Part shown: positions 1 through 14,200 of the stretch, piece by piece
Position numbering within the stretch: position 1 is the first letter of the stretch
Layout: every line of letters starts with the position of its first letter
Source: Membranipora membranacea
Lineage: Eukaryota; Bryozoa; Gymnolaemata; Cheilostomatida; Membraniporidae
Assembly: GCA_914767715.1 (NCBI GenBank)
Contig: OU612075.1
Coordinates: 20,832,001 to 20,896,000 of the forward strand
Direction: 5' to 3'
DNA length: 64,000 nt
Notes under the pieces: model-generated
Seen by the model: only the letters and a program-made list of their open reading frames with translations
Told to the model about the DNA's origin: nothing
Database searches by the model: none
Made by a program: the position numbers and the translations under genes

Positions 1-3000
1 GACTAGGTAATGATGCATTTTTCATCAGCTGAGCAGTCAGATGTTGCAAAAATACTTCATAATATAAGTGCAAGGGTATAAGAAATTCCACCTGTCCATT
101 GGCTACTTAAAAATCCCAGTGCAAACAACTTTAGAGGTGAAAACCTGTCATTTTTCTCATGTCCCAACGGTCTGTCAGCGTCAATCAATCTCCTACCTGT
201 TGTAAAAATCAACAACATCTTACTCGCAAAACACAATCATGTCATTCCTTGTCTTGCACACTCTCTCAATTATCTACCTTTCTACAAGGTCCTTGAGAGT
301 ACCCTGTAGCTGTTTTCTAACTTGTTTTGCCTTCTATATACAAACAGTGACATGTCTCCATTTGACGGGGTGAAATAAGACACTTGAGTTTTGTATTATG
401 CATTTTGTGACCGAAGGAGAGTGCCCTTATGCCTATTCCAATAACCAGGTATTTTAATAGAATGTATACGGGCACTCCCATAATTGGATCATCTTTAGAA
501 TGTTCTGTGGATTATGTTTTCTTTTCTATGATCTTGAGCAAACCTGGATCAAATTTCGTAAAATGTATCAATATTAGACAACCTATTACTTCAAATTTTA
601 GTCGGTGTTGTAGTCACTAAGACACGCAATGTGGCTGACACCCTCTTGGAGATTATTGTCAGCAGACGACAGTGGTGTCGCTGCATATTACTTGAGGAAT
701 AAACAATTTTTCTCCCCGAGTTTTCCTTGTAGACAGTTTGAACTTATGCCTGAGTGCAGATTGTAGACACAAAATTGCTGCCCATTTGACTAATTGCCTA
801 TGATCAGTCTTTGTTTTGTTGGGTAATATGTGACTTTGTCTCAATGGATTATCTTTGTTTTTATCTGGGCAGCCGATGTCGACCGGAACACATATCTTAG
901 AAAGTCCCAGCCATGCCAAGCCTTAAATGAGGCAATTGTCTAGATTTTCAACTCAATTACGATCCTTATTGTTCTTTTGCAAGCTAACTCAAATGTAGCT
1001 TGATAAATCAATTACCCACGAATATTGGTCCTTTGGTTTTCGTATTTGAATTTGTCACCAGCGACAATTTGCGCTTTTGTTTTGAGACTTTTTGCAGGGG
1101 GTGCTTGCCTGATGGCATGGTTCTAATTGCTATGATGTACAAGTAATGTGGAAAAGAATTTTTTCACACAGGCAATTTACTTGGAGAACTCTTGAGGTTG
1201 AAGCTTTGTCTGTCTCATATTTATTACTTGAGACAGTGGAGACAGTGGAGAGAGGTTGTCATCGGGCCCCATTCATAAGTGCCCGGACATGGATGCTCAG
1301 TACATGATTATCATCCTTTCAAACTACCATAATTTTAGGCAATCTGGTGAAGTCACTCACCGCTCATCTTGGGCTTACAATGCCATGCATGGAAAATTAA
1401 AAGATTACCTGGTGATAATGGCATTAATCCAAATTAAATGAGCCCGCCTGGTAGGCTTATAAACTAGGGAAGTTGAGCGGAGAACCGTCTGAGGTATTGT
1501 GTGATGGAAGTACTAGCTGGTACACAACACTTTGACTATGATATATGTATAATTGACGCTCGAGTCCTCATCCTGAGGTCAGCAGGGAACGCTTTACAAA
1601 CAGCAGTCAGCACTGCGTTGGTCATAGTATTGTAGTGGTGGTTTTGTGTTATAGTTTATATAAGGGGAATTGTGATATGTTCAATGACTTCACACTTGGC
1701 TGTGTTGAAAATATAGTCAATAGCTTGTATGCTGACTGCCTAAAATAACTTCAGCTGAATGGCATTATACTAACCTACAATAAACCTTACCATTTTGGGT
1801 AAGGATTTTGTAATTGATGTGGGTTTATAAAAATATTGGTAGAAATACTGAAATGTCAAGCACAACTTCAACACTCCCATTCCTGCACCATCTCGTTATG
1901 CCGTCTCTAGGAAATGAGAGTCTAATCGAGGCCTTCAGGGTGTTCTTAGTTTTCTATTAGACTTGGGTACTTGGGAAAGGATAACTCCCAAAAAAGAAAT
2001 TTCATCTTGTTTATCCAGGGTGGGTGGGATACCCACCCTCCCTGGTTTATCCATTAATTACTTGATCATCTATGAGTTGCCTAATCAACTGCTAGATCAT
2101 GTGACCACAACTTGTTACTTGGCTCTAGTATCTGTCTGTAAAAGCAGTGTTCTCGTATTGGTTCGCTGCCGTTATATCGTTTTATACAATATTATCATTT
2201 GGCCCGTTTAGCCCATCGGTTGAGTTTTATATTGAGGTTAACCTCATATGGGCTTTGTGACCATCCGTTTGAGTCAGCATGTCTACATAGAATTGAACTT
2301 AAAATCGGACATTTCTGAGGACAGTACATCAGATCTGTTATTGGTACAAGGAATAATCTTACTCAACTGACTTGGAACAGGAATCCCTTCCAAAGAACTC
2401 GGGATGCTCACTTCACTGGTTAGACATCACGCAAACACGCACATTAACAAGGCTACGAGACTGTTCTGCTGTATGCCAGAAGGAAATATTAATGTTTCAG
2501 CTTCTCCAACGGCGATTGATTCATTTCACAGTGCACACCAAAACAGCAGAGTACATATCGGCACACATACTCTGATGAATTCATCATAATTAGACTAATT
2601 TTACATCCACAATCTCTCATATTTCTACATTCTTGTCTCAAAACAATTCTTTGTTTTTCATCCATATCTAACGCTATTTATTTGATACTATCTAAAAGAT
2701 TCCTTTTGGGAGTCAAAATACCGAGGACAAACGTCAAAACATATCTAAGGACTATACGACCGGCGAGCAGGTTCTGCTACGCATACATTTTCATACTTAG
2801 AACACGCTTCCGTTCACAAGCTGAACTCTGGAGTAAGCTTCTTCATCAATGGGAATCTAACTGAGGGATATTCTCCCTAACAATTCGACATAATACTTTG
2901 ATTTATGTCACTGCCTGCTCTACAATGTTGGTTCAAATCATTGGCTACTGCTCCAAACCTGGTGACCATTTTACTGCCGCTTCAACTGATCTAAGCATAG

Positions 3001-5297
3001 GGTGAGTCAATGTGTAACTAATATCCTGAGCTGTCACAATGTAAGTCGGAAATAATGAGTTGTCAAGTTCTGGAGGATTGATTCTTATGCTATGTAAACC
3101 TGGCATGGCTGAACCAAACCAGGACATCACCCAAAGATCACCTAGTGATACGATCTGGACTAAGTTGGGAGATGGCCATTGCCAAACAATAAACTTGCCA
3201 TTTATCACTGTTGTCATATAGGCGGTTACTTGGTAAGCCTTGTGCAATAGTTGTTTTGACATGTTTGATGAGAGTCCAGAAACTCATTGCCCGGGCAAAG
3301 TTACGCTGAGGTTAGCAATGTGATCAATCTTGGCTGACTGAAACGGCGACCTGGCAGCAATGATGTGAAGATAAATAATATTCACCAATGGGACACCTGA
3401 TCGTACACATCATTTGTATCAACGCATTATCTCAAATAGCCGAGGGGCGTCAGGCGGGGGGGGGGGGGGCAAGAGTCTGGGGGCTCAGTGTAATAGCGTA
3501 GCCTTGTCCATCAGCAAGATCGATAACCTTAAGGTTAATCTATGATTATAGACGCAAGTGAGATACTGTGAACTTTTTTTGTTAAAAACTTGACATTTGC
3601 TCATCTTATTTGCTATAATATTACTTGACTTTGAAAGTAAGACTACGATCATAGAGAGTGTGTCCTCACTGGTACCACACTTGGCTTCTATTCTGTATAT
3701 CATGTCACGAGCCTGATTTCCTCCTCTCTGACCAGTACTGCTCTCATCTCATCAAACTTCAGGACATAACATATTTGTTTCCTGAACACTGTCAAGGCTT
3801 ACAATTATGATCGATCAGCTTGATAGGGAAAGAGTTTCAAGTGTTCTGGAACATGAATCAATCTAGAGCTGAATAACCATTGGATGATTACACTACATCA
3901 ATCTTCTTTTTTTTATAAAAGTTAACTGAATATGAAATATGTCTATGAGTCATGCAAGTGCTTTCCATTCTGCCTGTTAAAAGATTGTCTCAAGATAAAG
4001 ATCTCACTGAGTATCTGGTATTTCTCTTTGATACAAAGCTTCAAAACATGTGAAAACAAGCTGTTTGCTCCGTAACCTGTTACTCATGGCTTTGTGGGTT
4101 TTTAATTTTTCAGACAGCAGTGCACTTTTATATATATTTGGTATGCAGTTTCGTCTGCGATGAAATGCAGATAACCAGTCATTTGAGCACATGGCTGGGT
4201 TGTGACGTCAATATCTCTACCTATCTCTCTACCTATCGCATTACTGACAGCGGTTTCTGTCGATTCCATCTGATGTGGGTCGAACATCCAAAATGTACTT
4301 GTAAAGCAAGACACAATCATCTTCACAGCAAAGAAAGTCATAGCAACCATGGACAAAGAGATTCTATTTATTGCCCTGTCATTTGGATCAATTTGATGTT
4401 TATTGCGCCCTCAAACATGTCAGAGGATGTGAAACACTAATGTGATTATGGTCACTATCTCTGTTCTGCGGTTTCAGGTTCAGATTTGATATTTTAGTAA
4501 GGAATGTCTTGCTGTTGTCCTCGTTGACTGAAGTATATACATCAGTCTTCAATCATAGTCATAGATATTGCGCAAATACTATGGGGTTCAAAAAGAGTCC
4601 TTACCAATTATCACAATCTTGATGTGGAGTGATGAAATTCCATTTAGAGACAGCTGAGATGTAAGATTGGAATGTGTTGCGGTTTTCGCAGTCCACACGT
4701 CAGCCTTTGACATCAAAAGTTGTTTTGTCTTCGATGAGATCACATCCCAACATCCCAAAGCATAAATAAATCTTATCAAACAGATTTACTGATCAAACCT
4801 GGGTTATTTTTTTATAGGATTTTAATGGCTTTGACATCTTCTCTCTGTTTGTTGGGAAAATAATTCTCCAACTGTCACATAACCATCGATATAAATGATT
4901 AGTGGACGTTATTGGCTGGATTTAATCTTTCTCTCACACTAAGAAGCTGTTAGCAGACCTTCCTCTCCTCGTTCTCAGTCTGTTTGTCTCCTGTCCACAC
5001 AATCTGCTTTCTTAAATCTCTTTCCATAGTACTACATGGAAATTGATTAGATACCTATTCTAATTTCACATAAGAAACCTTACCCAACATAATCTTGTGG
5101 TTCCGTGTATAGTATGGGATATAATTAGAAAACAATTTTTCATCCTATCCATTTTACAACCACTAGTTAACCTCTCTAACAGTGACAGTTAGAAACCTTA
5201 CACAGAATAACCCCATGTTTGAGGAATATTGATGAATTGGTTACTTCCATATCAAATTGACAACCAAAGTTATGTCTGTTGTTATGGTTCCTTGTAG
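1..5297. other. Non-coding stretch, probably an upstream intron of the formin gene
   Basis: I find no exon-like conserved coding sequence here. The first exon at 5298 opens in the middle of a codon and in the middle of the formin N-terminal region, so this stretch is most simply a long intron whose 5' exons lie outside the window. Short open frames on both strands have no recognisable family and no consistent splice structure. The only simple-sequence feature noted is a run of 14 G at 3456-3469. Confidence 0.6.
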
Positions 5298-8200
5298 AAA
5301 AGAGGCAGAAAACTCTCCAGAAGAAGACCTGAAAGTGCAGCTGGATGTGTTCGATGAACAGAAAGCTAGTGATGATGAGCAGCTTCCTCAGAGTACCACA
5401 GAAGGTCTAGACCTGAGTAGTCATGCGGATATATTCGCTGCCATAATCAAACAGGTAGGCAGCAATACCTAATCTGTCATCAAAATCTGTGGTTTTGGTC
5501 ACAACAGTCGACCTTTGCCTGACCAGAACTAGGCTAATGATTTGTTTTCTGACCAACTTATGCAAATCTTGTACAATTTGTTTTTTATTCAAGTGATTAG
5601 ATGTTATTGGGAATGGTGTGGTAAAGGTACAAGGCTATGATGAGATTTCATTAGTTGTATCTTCCTTTGAACAACTAATCTTAGGTTGGGTGTGGCTACA
5701 CATGTTAGCTAAAGACCAGATACTTACCACACCTCCTATGGATTTAAACCATTACCATAATTATTATAATGCAAAATAAGGTCTCATGGCGAAAGCTTTG
5801 GGTTGGGTTTGGTTGAGAGTAAAAGCTGTTTGATCTGTATCATATTAGATCATCAAACTATGTATTGTGTTGAACTTATTATGACTTTTTGAAGGGTAAT
5901 AAAGTCACAGCATGATCTGAAATTTTCAACGCTATAGGAGCAGATACGTAAATGCTATGGCGCCAACATAACAGTCAACAGCAGTTATTTACTGTGCCCA
6001 ATAACCCTCTTTGCTAGAGCACTGATAACAAGTTATTGCAATTTATTTCATTATAATGATTGTTATGCTATGGTTACATATAAGTAAGAGATAAACAAAA
6101 GCTTTGGGGCATCATTAATGGGGTAATGACTAGGGAATGCAACCGGGCCTCCCATCAAATTGGGTATTCATTTGATGTTGATTGCGTAAAGTGAAAATGT
6201 TATTGCCCTCTAGCGGCTTTCAACTTCTAGGCTAGCTTCTTTCTTGAATGAAATAGGGCCTGCAAATAATATTGTAGCACAAAAAATGTGCCCCTATTAC
6301 TAGTATAATACAGCTTCTATCAACGTTGTGAGGAAAATTAATTTTAAGACAGCGGCAATGCTGAAATAAAACCAAATGTTTCCTATTTCAGCAGGTAAAT
6401 GGGTTGTTAGTCAGTGCGAATTTTAGGGAACTCTCACGGAACAAAGAAATTCTAAACAAGTTTTCAACCTGTCACAATAAAAACTTCAGTCATACGCGCA
6501 TTATTATAATTACGCTCATTATAGACCTACCTGGTGACCAGGAATCACCAGAAGTGGACTCCAATCGTCTGCGTAAGGAACGGGAGGATTCATCAAAAAT
6601 ATCTGCAGGTGTAACAGTCACTATGAGTGACTGTTACGCTTCTAAAATTGTCCACAAGTTCAAAATTTAGCTGTGGTTTTATTGGGGAATCGGACTGGGT
6701 TAGGACTCTCCAAACCTTAGATTTTCATTTAGTAATATAGCCTGTGCTAGTTGGATATGAAGCTTTATTGCATAACTCATAGATCTACCTTGTCATTAGA
6801 GATGCTTGTCGCAAGAAATGGTTGGTTTGTCATGGACGTAATTCATGGTTGTCACAATACGGAGTTGGAGTGGATAATGATCAGCGTGTTTGAAGTGCTG
6901 AGAGTGTCCGGTGATGGTACACAACTTAAGATGTATCCACTGAATATCCTAGCTATTCAAATGATTTCTGGTAGATTGAATCCCCGATTAAATTGAAGGT
7001 GCATACATACACGTGCAGGACTTCATCATATATATTCTGCTCGGCCGTTGCCGCGAAACCTGTAAACTATTTGTCAATGGGAAGTCGAAGCGGTCTAGGA
7101 CTGCTGTAGATATATTAGAGCCTAGGATTTCCTTTGAAGTTAGAACTGAACATTTGCACAAGTTCAGATGACTATTTTGTAGCATAGTTACATGATATTC
7201 GACTGTGGTATGCAATTTAATATTGTCAATATCTCCCAATTGGGGAGGATTGAATCTCAATCGCCTGTAAAATTCATTGCATGGCGACATCTTTCTCCTA
7301 TGTTAAAGTGACAAAAGACACTCATGGGGCAATTAAGAAGCATGGATTTCAAAATGAATTATAGACTAGGCTGGAGTGAGGTTTCTGTACTGGTACGAAG
7401 TATTTTTTGTATGCCCTGTGGTGGTTATTGAGTCAAATACGTCAATGAATGTAATTATCATGTGTAACCACATAGCATAAGCTGCCTTTTCTCACATTCA
7501 TTGCTCAGCTGTAGCAGAAGCATTCCATTATGATTATAACGCTTATATATATTATATTTTTGCAGATTGGCCAAACTGAAGTGGAGTCAAGTTTTCTCTC
7601 TGTTCTCCAGTATTTATTACAAGTTGCAGATCCGAAAGAATCCAATGCCACCTTAAAATGGCAAACAATAGAAAAACTAGTTTATAGTGCTACACTCCTT
7701 GACAACAAGGATGAAGCAGAAAAACTATTTCATTCAGGACAAAAACGCATTGCTAAGGCGATACATGGAGATGAAATTGACTGTAAAACACCACGACTCA
7801 ATCAAGTGTGTGATATACTAGATTCAGGCGCTGAAACTACAGACGCTCCTACAGACATTCCTCCATCACCTGCAGGCCCCCCTCCTCCGCCACCACCTCC
7901 TCCACCACCATTCGGTGCTCCACCCCCACCACCACCATTCGGGGCCCCACCCCCTCCACCACCACCTGGCGGGCCTCCTCCCCCGCCTGGTGCTCCACCA
8001 CCTCCAGGTATGCGTGCACCGATTGTACCCAAGAAACTACCACAGCAGGTCATCCCAGTACCAAAAGCTAAAACTAGGAAGATACAATGGGCGAAGATTC
8101 CTACAAATAAACTAATGGGCAAAAGAACAATATGGACCACATTTGGCCAGACAGACAACGACTCCGTTGTGGACTTTTCGAATATTGAGGCATTGTTTTT

Positions 8201-11200
8201 AGTAGAGGATCCAACAAAAGCTGCTAAACAGAACGACGGCTCTCAAACTCTGAAAAGAAAGAAAGAATCGACTGAGGTATGTCATTAAGATTGAAGATGC
8301 GATACAGGTGCCTGTCATACACTCTCAAGTTCTGTTGTGCCAGTAACACTTTTCCCACTGATGATGATAAATCTAAAGTCACTTGACCCTACTCTATTCT
8401 ACAGAGCTGGCTTGCATACTTGAATTGAAAGAGCACTACCCAGTGCGACCTGAGATAATTGCCTACCAGCTATCCATTGAGCCCCATATCAGTGACATAA
8501 TAAAGCCAAAAGGAGTGGAACCTTTATGCAAGGTTGCCTAACAATCCTTGTTATAGCACAGTGGTTCCCAAGACACTTTCTATTCTCTTTCCGCTTGGTT
8601 GTGAAAGTCATTCCCACATACACCTGGATAATTAAGGCTTTGTCTCATTTATAGCAGCGTTTGAATGGGTACTTAACTTTTGCAGGTTAACCTGTTGGAC
8701 AATCGAACAAGTCTGAAAGTGAACATTTTCCTCAAGCAATTTCGTATGACCCATGCTGAGATTGTACACATACTTCGAGATGGCAGAAGCAGTGAAATTG
8801 GTGCTGAAAAGTTACGAGGTCTCTTCAAAAACCTTCCACCACCAGAAGAGGTGAGAGTTTGATACCCTTTGCTTATTGTTAGATGAGGTTGTTTTAGGAG
8901 GCGCTACATATTGCATCAAATACTTGCCATGAGTTGTACGCACTTCTTGCATACAATGGAAGCATATACTTTGTATGTGTCTAAGAATCATAGTCATTGT
9001 GTGGTATTCTGCATGGTGAATTGATACAGAATAACTGCTTCATTTGGAAAAAAAAATTGAGTTGTCTGCTCTTTGTAAAGGAAAAGAGTAAAACTCCTTC
9101 CTCAAATAGTAATAGTGTGTTCTTCTGCCTTTTTTTATAGATTGAGGTACTGCGAGGTTATAATGGTGACAAAGAAAAGTTAGCTAATGCTGAGAAATTC
9201 TATATGCAACTACTTGATCTTCCACAGTAAGTCGTTCTTCAGAGAGACAAATTGTAAAATACCAACAGATTTATTGTATAATAATTTCTATCTGCCACTG
9301 AAATATGTTCAGACAGTATATTATATAGATGGCTTTTAAGATTATTTTAGCTATAAATAGTGATTAATTGTGATTGCACAAAGTGTTGACCCATGCTTGA
9401 CATCATATATTCTCCATCGCATACAGTAATCACCAATATTTCAAACTGTCCTTGCTGACATCACTCAACCATAAATCACATCCCTGCAACATTTGATTTT
9501 TGTCTGTTAGCTACCAGCTGAGAATTGAGATTATGCTGCTGCGTGAAGAATTCAAAAACACAATCGGATATATCAGTGAACTGGTCGATACTGTGATTGT
9601 CACTGCTCAAGATATGATGGACTCTGAAGACCTGAAACAAATTCTCTATTTGGTGCTAGTTACAGGAAACTTCCTAAATTCCGTGAGTTTTTGTCATTGT
9701 CATATCTCTAATTTTGAAAGATTCATCTCTGTTATTTCCCCATGAAATGAAGGTATTTCTCTGTCATTAAAAAAATTGCATGAATGATATCCATGTCAGA
9801 GTTGTGCCACCTTGTTATAGGTTGTTGTTTACCTGGTTTGCTATCTTTTAGTTTACGTAGTATTTCTCTGGGAAACTTCTAAACATTTTTCACTCATCAA
9901 GTATGTGATTGTGATTTTAGGGTGCATATGCTGGTGATGCTGCTGGTATCAAAATCACGTCTCTATTGAAGTTGAGCGAACTTCGAGCTAACAAACCCAG
10001 AATGAATCTACTTCATGTGGTGGTAGCACAGGCTGAGAAGTACAACCCTAAACTACTTCAGCTGCCTGAAACCATGAAATACCTCAAAAACACAGCTGAG
10101 TAAGTTCCGTAACAATGGTAGAGAGGTGTTTGTTTTGGGACTGGTCTTATTTCTGGACTAGAATGATTATCTCTATGATTTTCTATTTGCCTTGTGCTGA
10201 TCGCCTAGGGGAAGGATTGTTTAAACTTGGTTTTCGCTTCATCTAACCAGGGAGTTGTCTCAAACTTATTGATGTGACATGATTATCCCATGCAGTTTCG
10301 GAATTATCTCCTCAGTGAACGAGGGAAGAAAATCCTTGAGCTTGATAACAGGTCTATCATTGTTGTTATAACTAGGATAACTCATAAAGCTGAAAACTCG
10401 ATTGTAAATCGTAGCCTCAACTCTTTGGGTGTTTGAAATAAATGAATTCAAATGATTTATTATTTATTCCGTTTTCCAGAGTAAATATGGATGCCCTGAA
10501 GGGAGACATCAACCAGCTCGGTGAGAAAGTCAAGAAACTAATCTCTCAACTCGAGTCGTCGTCTACTGACGTCCACAAACAATTTTCGACATTTTTAACC
10601 TCTGCCAGTAAAGAGGTGGCGCTAGTCAATGCAGACATCCAGGAGATTGAGGCTATCAGTAAGGATCTCGCTGAATATCTGGGAGAAGATCCCAAGAGCT
10701 TCAAAATGGAAGAATCTTTTACCATCTTGAGGTAAACCACCACTACTAATTACAGTTTTAATGTTACTACTGTAAACTATGTTCTGTGCTATTGGTTTGT
10801 TTATTGGCAATTATGGCTTAGATTATTTTGTAATAATTAGAAGGGTGTCATCCCCAAGAACATGAAACTGACGTCAAACGATCCACTCTCTGCCTGAAAT
10901 CTAGGCCATAAGATGTCTGCCTTGCATTCTTTAGTCAACGTGGAATTATCAGGGTTCAAGAGGAATAGGGGATTAATCTATATTTATTGCTCAACTGTAT
11001 TGCAAAGGAATTACGATGAAGATTATGCTCTGAATGAATGAGATTCTAAGTAAGATCTTTATCTATCTAAGAAATCTTTTACAAACCCACCCTATTGTAG
11101 CGCACAACAAATCCCGAAAGTGATGTTCAATTCTGAATTTTAGGACATTCTGTGAGCGATTCAAGAAAGCCATTGTAGAGAACAAGCAGCGAGAGCTTGT

Positions 11201-14200
11201 TGAAAAGAAGCAGCAGCAAAGGCTCAAACAGAAGGAGCAACAGCAAGCATCAGTCGCTCGTCGCAGACTCGATCAGATAGGTATGATTGCACCAAATGTG
11301 AATGTGATGGATACATCCCTATATAATTGCATATGTGTTTCCATATATACATAGGTATTGTTTATATGTAGAAATTTAAAACAAAATTTCAAGCTATATG
11401 ACTCATTGATACTTTCCCACCAGCATGGGATTAGTATTATCATTATTTTTAGATTTGTCAAGATGATCAAACTCAATCGAGGATAAGGTTTCTAAACAAA
11501 AAGCGCTTAGTCTAATCCTAATTGTCAGATTTAGAAATTACACAGGGAACGAAAACTGCTTACAAAAACTGCTTATAAATCTGACAGAGCTATTGAAACA
11601 ATTAATTGTTGACTGAGCAGATTAATATGATTTATCAGGGAGTCTTTATCTAAATACTTGGGGAGATTTAATGGTTCACATAAAGTATGGGTGGGACAAA
11701 AATACGGCCATAATTTGTGTTGGGTATTTTTGCTAAACTGATGGGTGTTGTAGCAATGATAGCTCCTGCGTCATTTATGGCCCATTCCTATGAAATTGGG
11801 AAAATGAATGGTGAGAGTGTCAATACAAGGCAAAAATGATCTTATAGTCTTGACATTTTCATTTCTGCATGACTGGGGTTGCATTGGTCATATAAATGTT
11901 GAGATAGGTAGCGTGAAAACATGAAGATCTAAAAAAATGTTGCTTTTCTCCTAGGTGACTAGCTTCAATAGATGGTGCCAGCAAAAACAAAACTTAAACA
12001 ACCTTAATCTCCAAGCTTGGGGGGGGGCACAATATAAAAATAGCAATCTTTACTGTACAATTCAATCAGAGGTCACTGCGACAAGATGCCAAATATTTTG
12101 GAGGTGTGAACTGTCAAAATGTCTATTAGACACGATTACGAATACAGTATTAAAAAGTTCATAGAAGCTATATATCATTTTAAGACACCAATAACTTTAA
12201 GATTCATGTTAGAGAAGTTTCTTACCTGGAAATGTGGGTGTAACTAATGTTTGAAGAGCATGATTTTTTGCTTGATAATTAATATTTTATTGAGTACTAT
12301 GTGATTAATTTAGATGGATTTTGCTTAATAGACTGGCCAATTTTCGGTTGTATCCTGTTTGGGTGTGTCAATGACAAATTTTCTTCATGCCAGAGACATT
12401 TTTGGTTGATTCATATCCTCTTATGTTTGACGATACAATTGCTTATTTTCAATTCAACATATCGATCATCATTAGACTGGTAGGTATTGTGACCATGCAG
12501 TTCCCGTTGTGGTCAAAATGTTATGCCGCTTGAGCATATTTGTTATTAAATACTCCTCAACCATTCCGACTTGTTATAACATCACAGGTGGCCCTGGTCA
12601 TATTGTAGGTGACAGTCCTGCTGACAGAAACAGTTCGGCTTCTTCCGACGCTGATGATGAATCTCATATAGTAGATAATATACTGGGCGACATCAGAAGT
12701 GGATTCATTCAGAAGAAAAGCTTTGGTGATTCTGCATTTACAGTTACCAAAGTAAAAAAAGTGAGTGACCTGTATGACCTATGTGACCTTGTGACCTCTA
12801 CATTTAATGATAGGACAGATCCTGTTCATGAGATTAGGCAGAAGGCAGAATTAGTAACATTAACCATTTTCCTACAGGTAAATCTAGATGAGGCAACACT
12901 ACCTGCGACAAACGACTCTAAATCGGACACGCAGCCTCCCAGTAAAGAATCTCAGCCAAATCTATCTGTCCCCACAAGTCAGGAGAAGAAGACAGCAAAT
13001 GTGCATAAGCAGTTTCAATTTCTTGACCGTGCTGGAAGTCCTGTCTCCTGTGTGTCATCAGAGCAGAATAATAACATTCCAGAGGTAAGCCGTCCATGTG
13101 TCATTTATACACCAAGGGGCACGGAACAATAATATGTAATCTATTTTAAAAACATTCTCCCTGCAATACAATTTATATCAAACTGTGTAATGGTGTTGGA
13201 GTGCTCCACTAGCCTTGCATGTCACACTTTTACATCAAGATGCTTGCTTACGAGTACCTCACCCTCTTTTCTTGCCTCAGATTATAATAATAGCATTGAT
13301 AATTCAAAAATAGCAGCATGTATGATTTTATTTTTTAGAAAATAATCGACATTCCAAACCCGAAGAGGGTGAGACAGAGTCCGGGTACTAACGCGGCATC
13401 AAGCACCTCGGAGGCTCTTTTCGATTTTCTTGTAAAATCTGAGGAGGCTGAAGATGAAAAGGTAGGTAGTTACCAACCAAACTGTTAATTTTAGCAGAGG
13501 AATTATCCTGACATGTGGCCCCCCTGTTATAGACCATTTTACTTGTTCTGCAATACTCTTGGCAAGCACTAACACTACGCAGGTTGAAAGAACCCTTGAC
13601 TTGATATTGTTATTGACAGTTTAGCTTGCCAATGCACCAGTGAATTTTGGCATATCCGGCTGAGGGATTTAAGTCCTGATCTATCAACTTAAATTAAATA
13701 TGACATCAGATCTGACTAGTGACTGCATTGTGCCACATCTTTCACATGTGCCTCAACCAGTATGTTGGGCTTAAAATATACTCTACCGGTCGAGTTTAAT
13801 CAAGTATAATTGTTGTTAAAGTTTTAAAACAAGGTCGAAAGATACCTGGTCAACCCATCCTGAAACTGCCCAATATTTAATTATAAATTTAAATTATTTT
13901 GAAAAATATGAGTTTTAGTGTGTAAAAACATTACCCACCCTGTTCTCATTATGATGTCATTTTGTAGCCGTTTGAGCGTAAGAAATCATTGCGGAAGCGC
14001 AGACAGCGAACTGAACCTGAGTCCGCCGCTGATGAGGAGAAGTTGGAAAGGGATGCATCGCCTGCTGCCAGAAGTTCTGATAACGAGGCAGATGTCAGCG
14101 GAGAGTCCGCAAACAACAGTCTAGAGAGACCCAACAACAAGCCTCAGTCTACCACAAATCTAGGCAGCCTTCATGGTCTGCAAGAGGTAAAATCCGAATC

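Noticed and set aside
2945-3262. 105-codon minus-strand open frame with protein-like composition
   Set aside because: No recognised domain, no supporting splice or polyadenylation signals, and length compatible with chance.
5689-5700. Second copy of the Harbinger-like terminal repeat
   Set aside because: Only 12 bases match, the next bases diverge and I see no inverted partner or target duplication nearby.
6404-6670. Possible extra formin exon
   Set aside because: The flanking exons 5298-5454 and 7566-8276 already join in phase 0 and match formin order without a gap. The frame resembles nothing in the family.
7802-8158. Long glycine-rich open frame on the minus strand
   Set aside because: It is the mirror of the CCN-rich proline codons of the formin FH1 region on the plus strand; there is no splice context or independent evidence.
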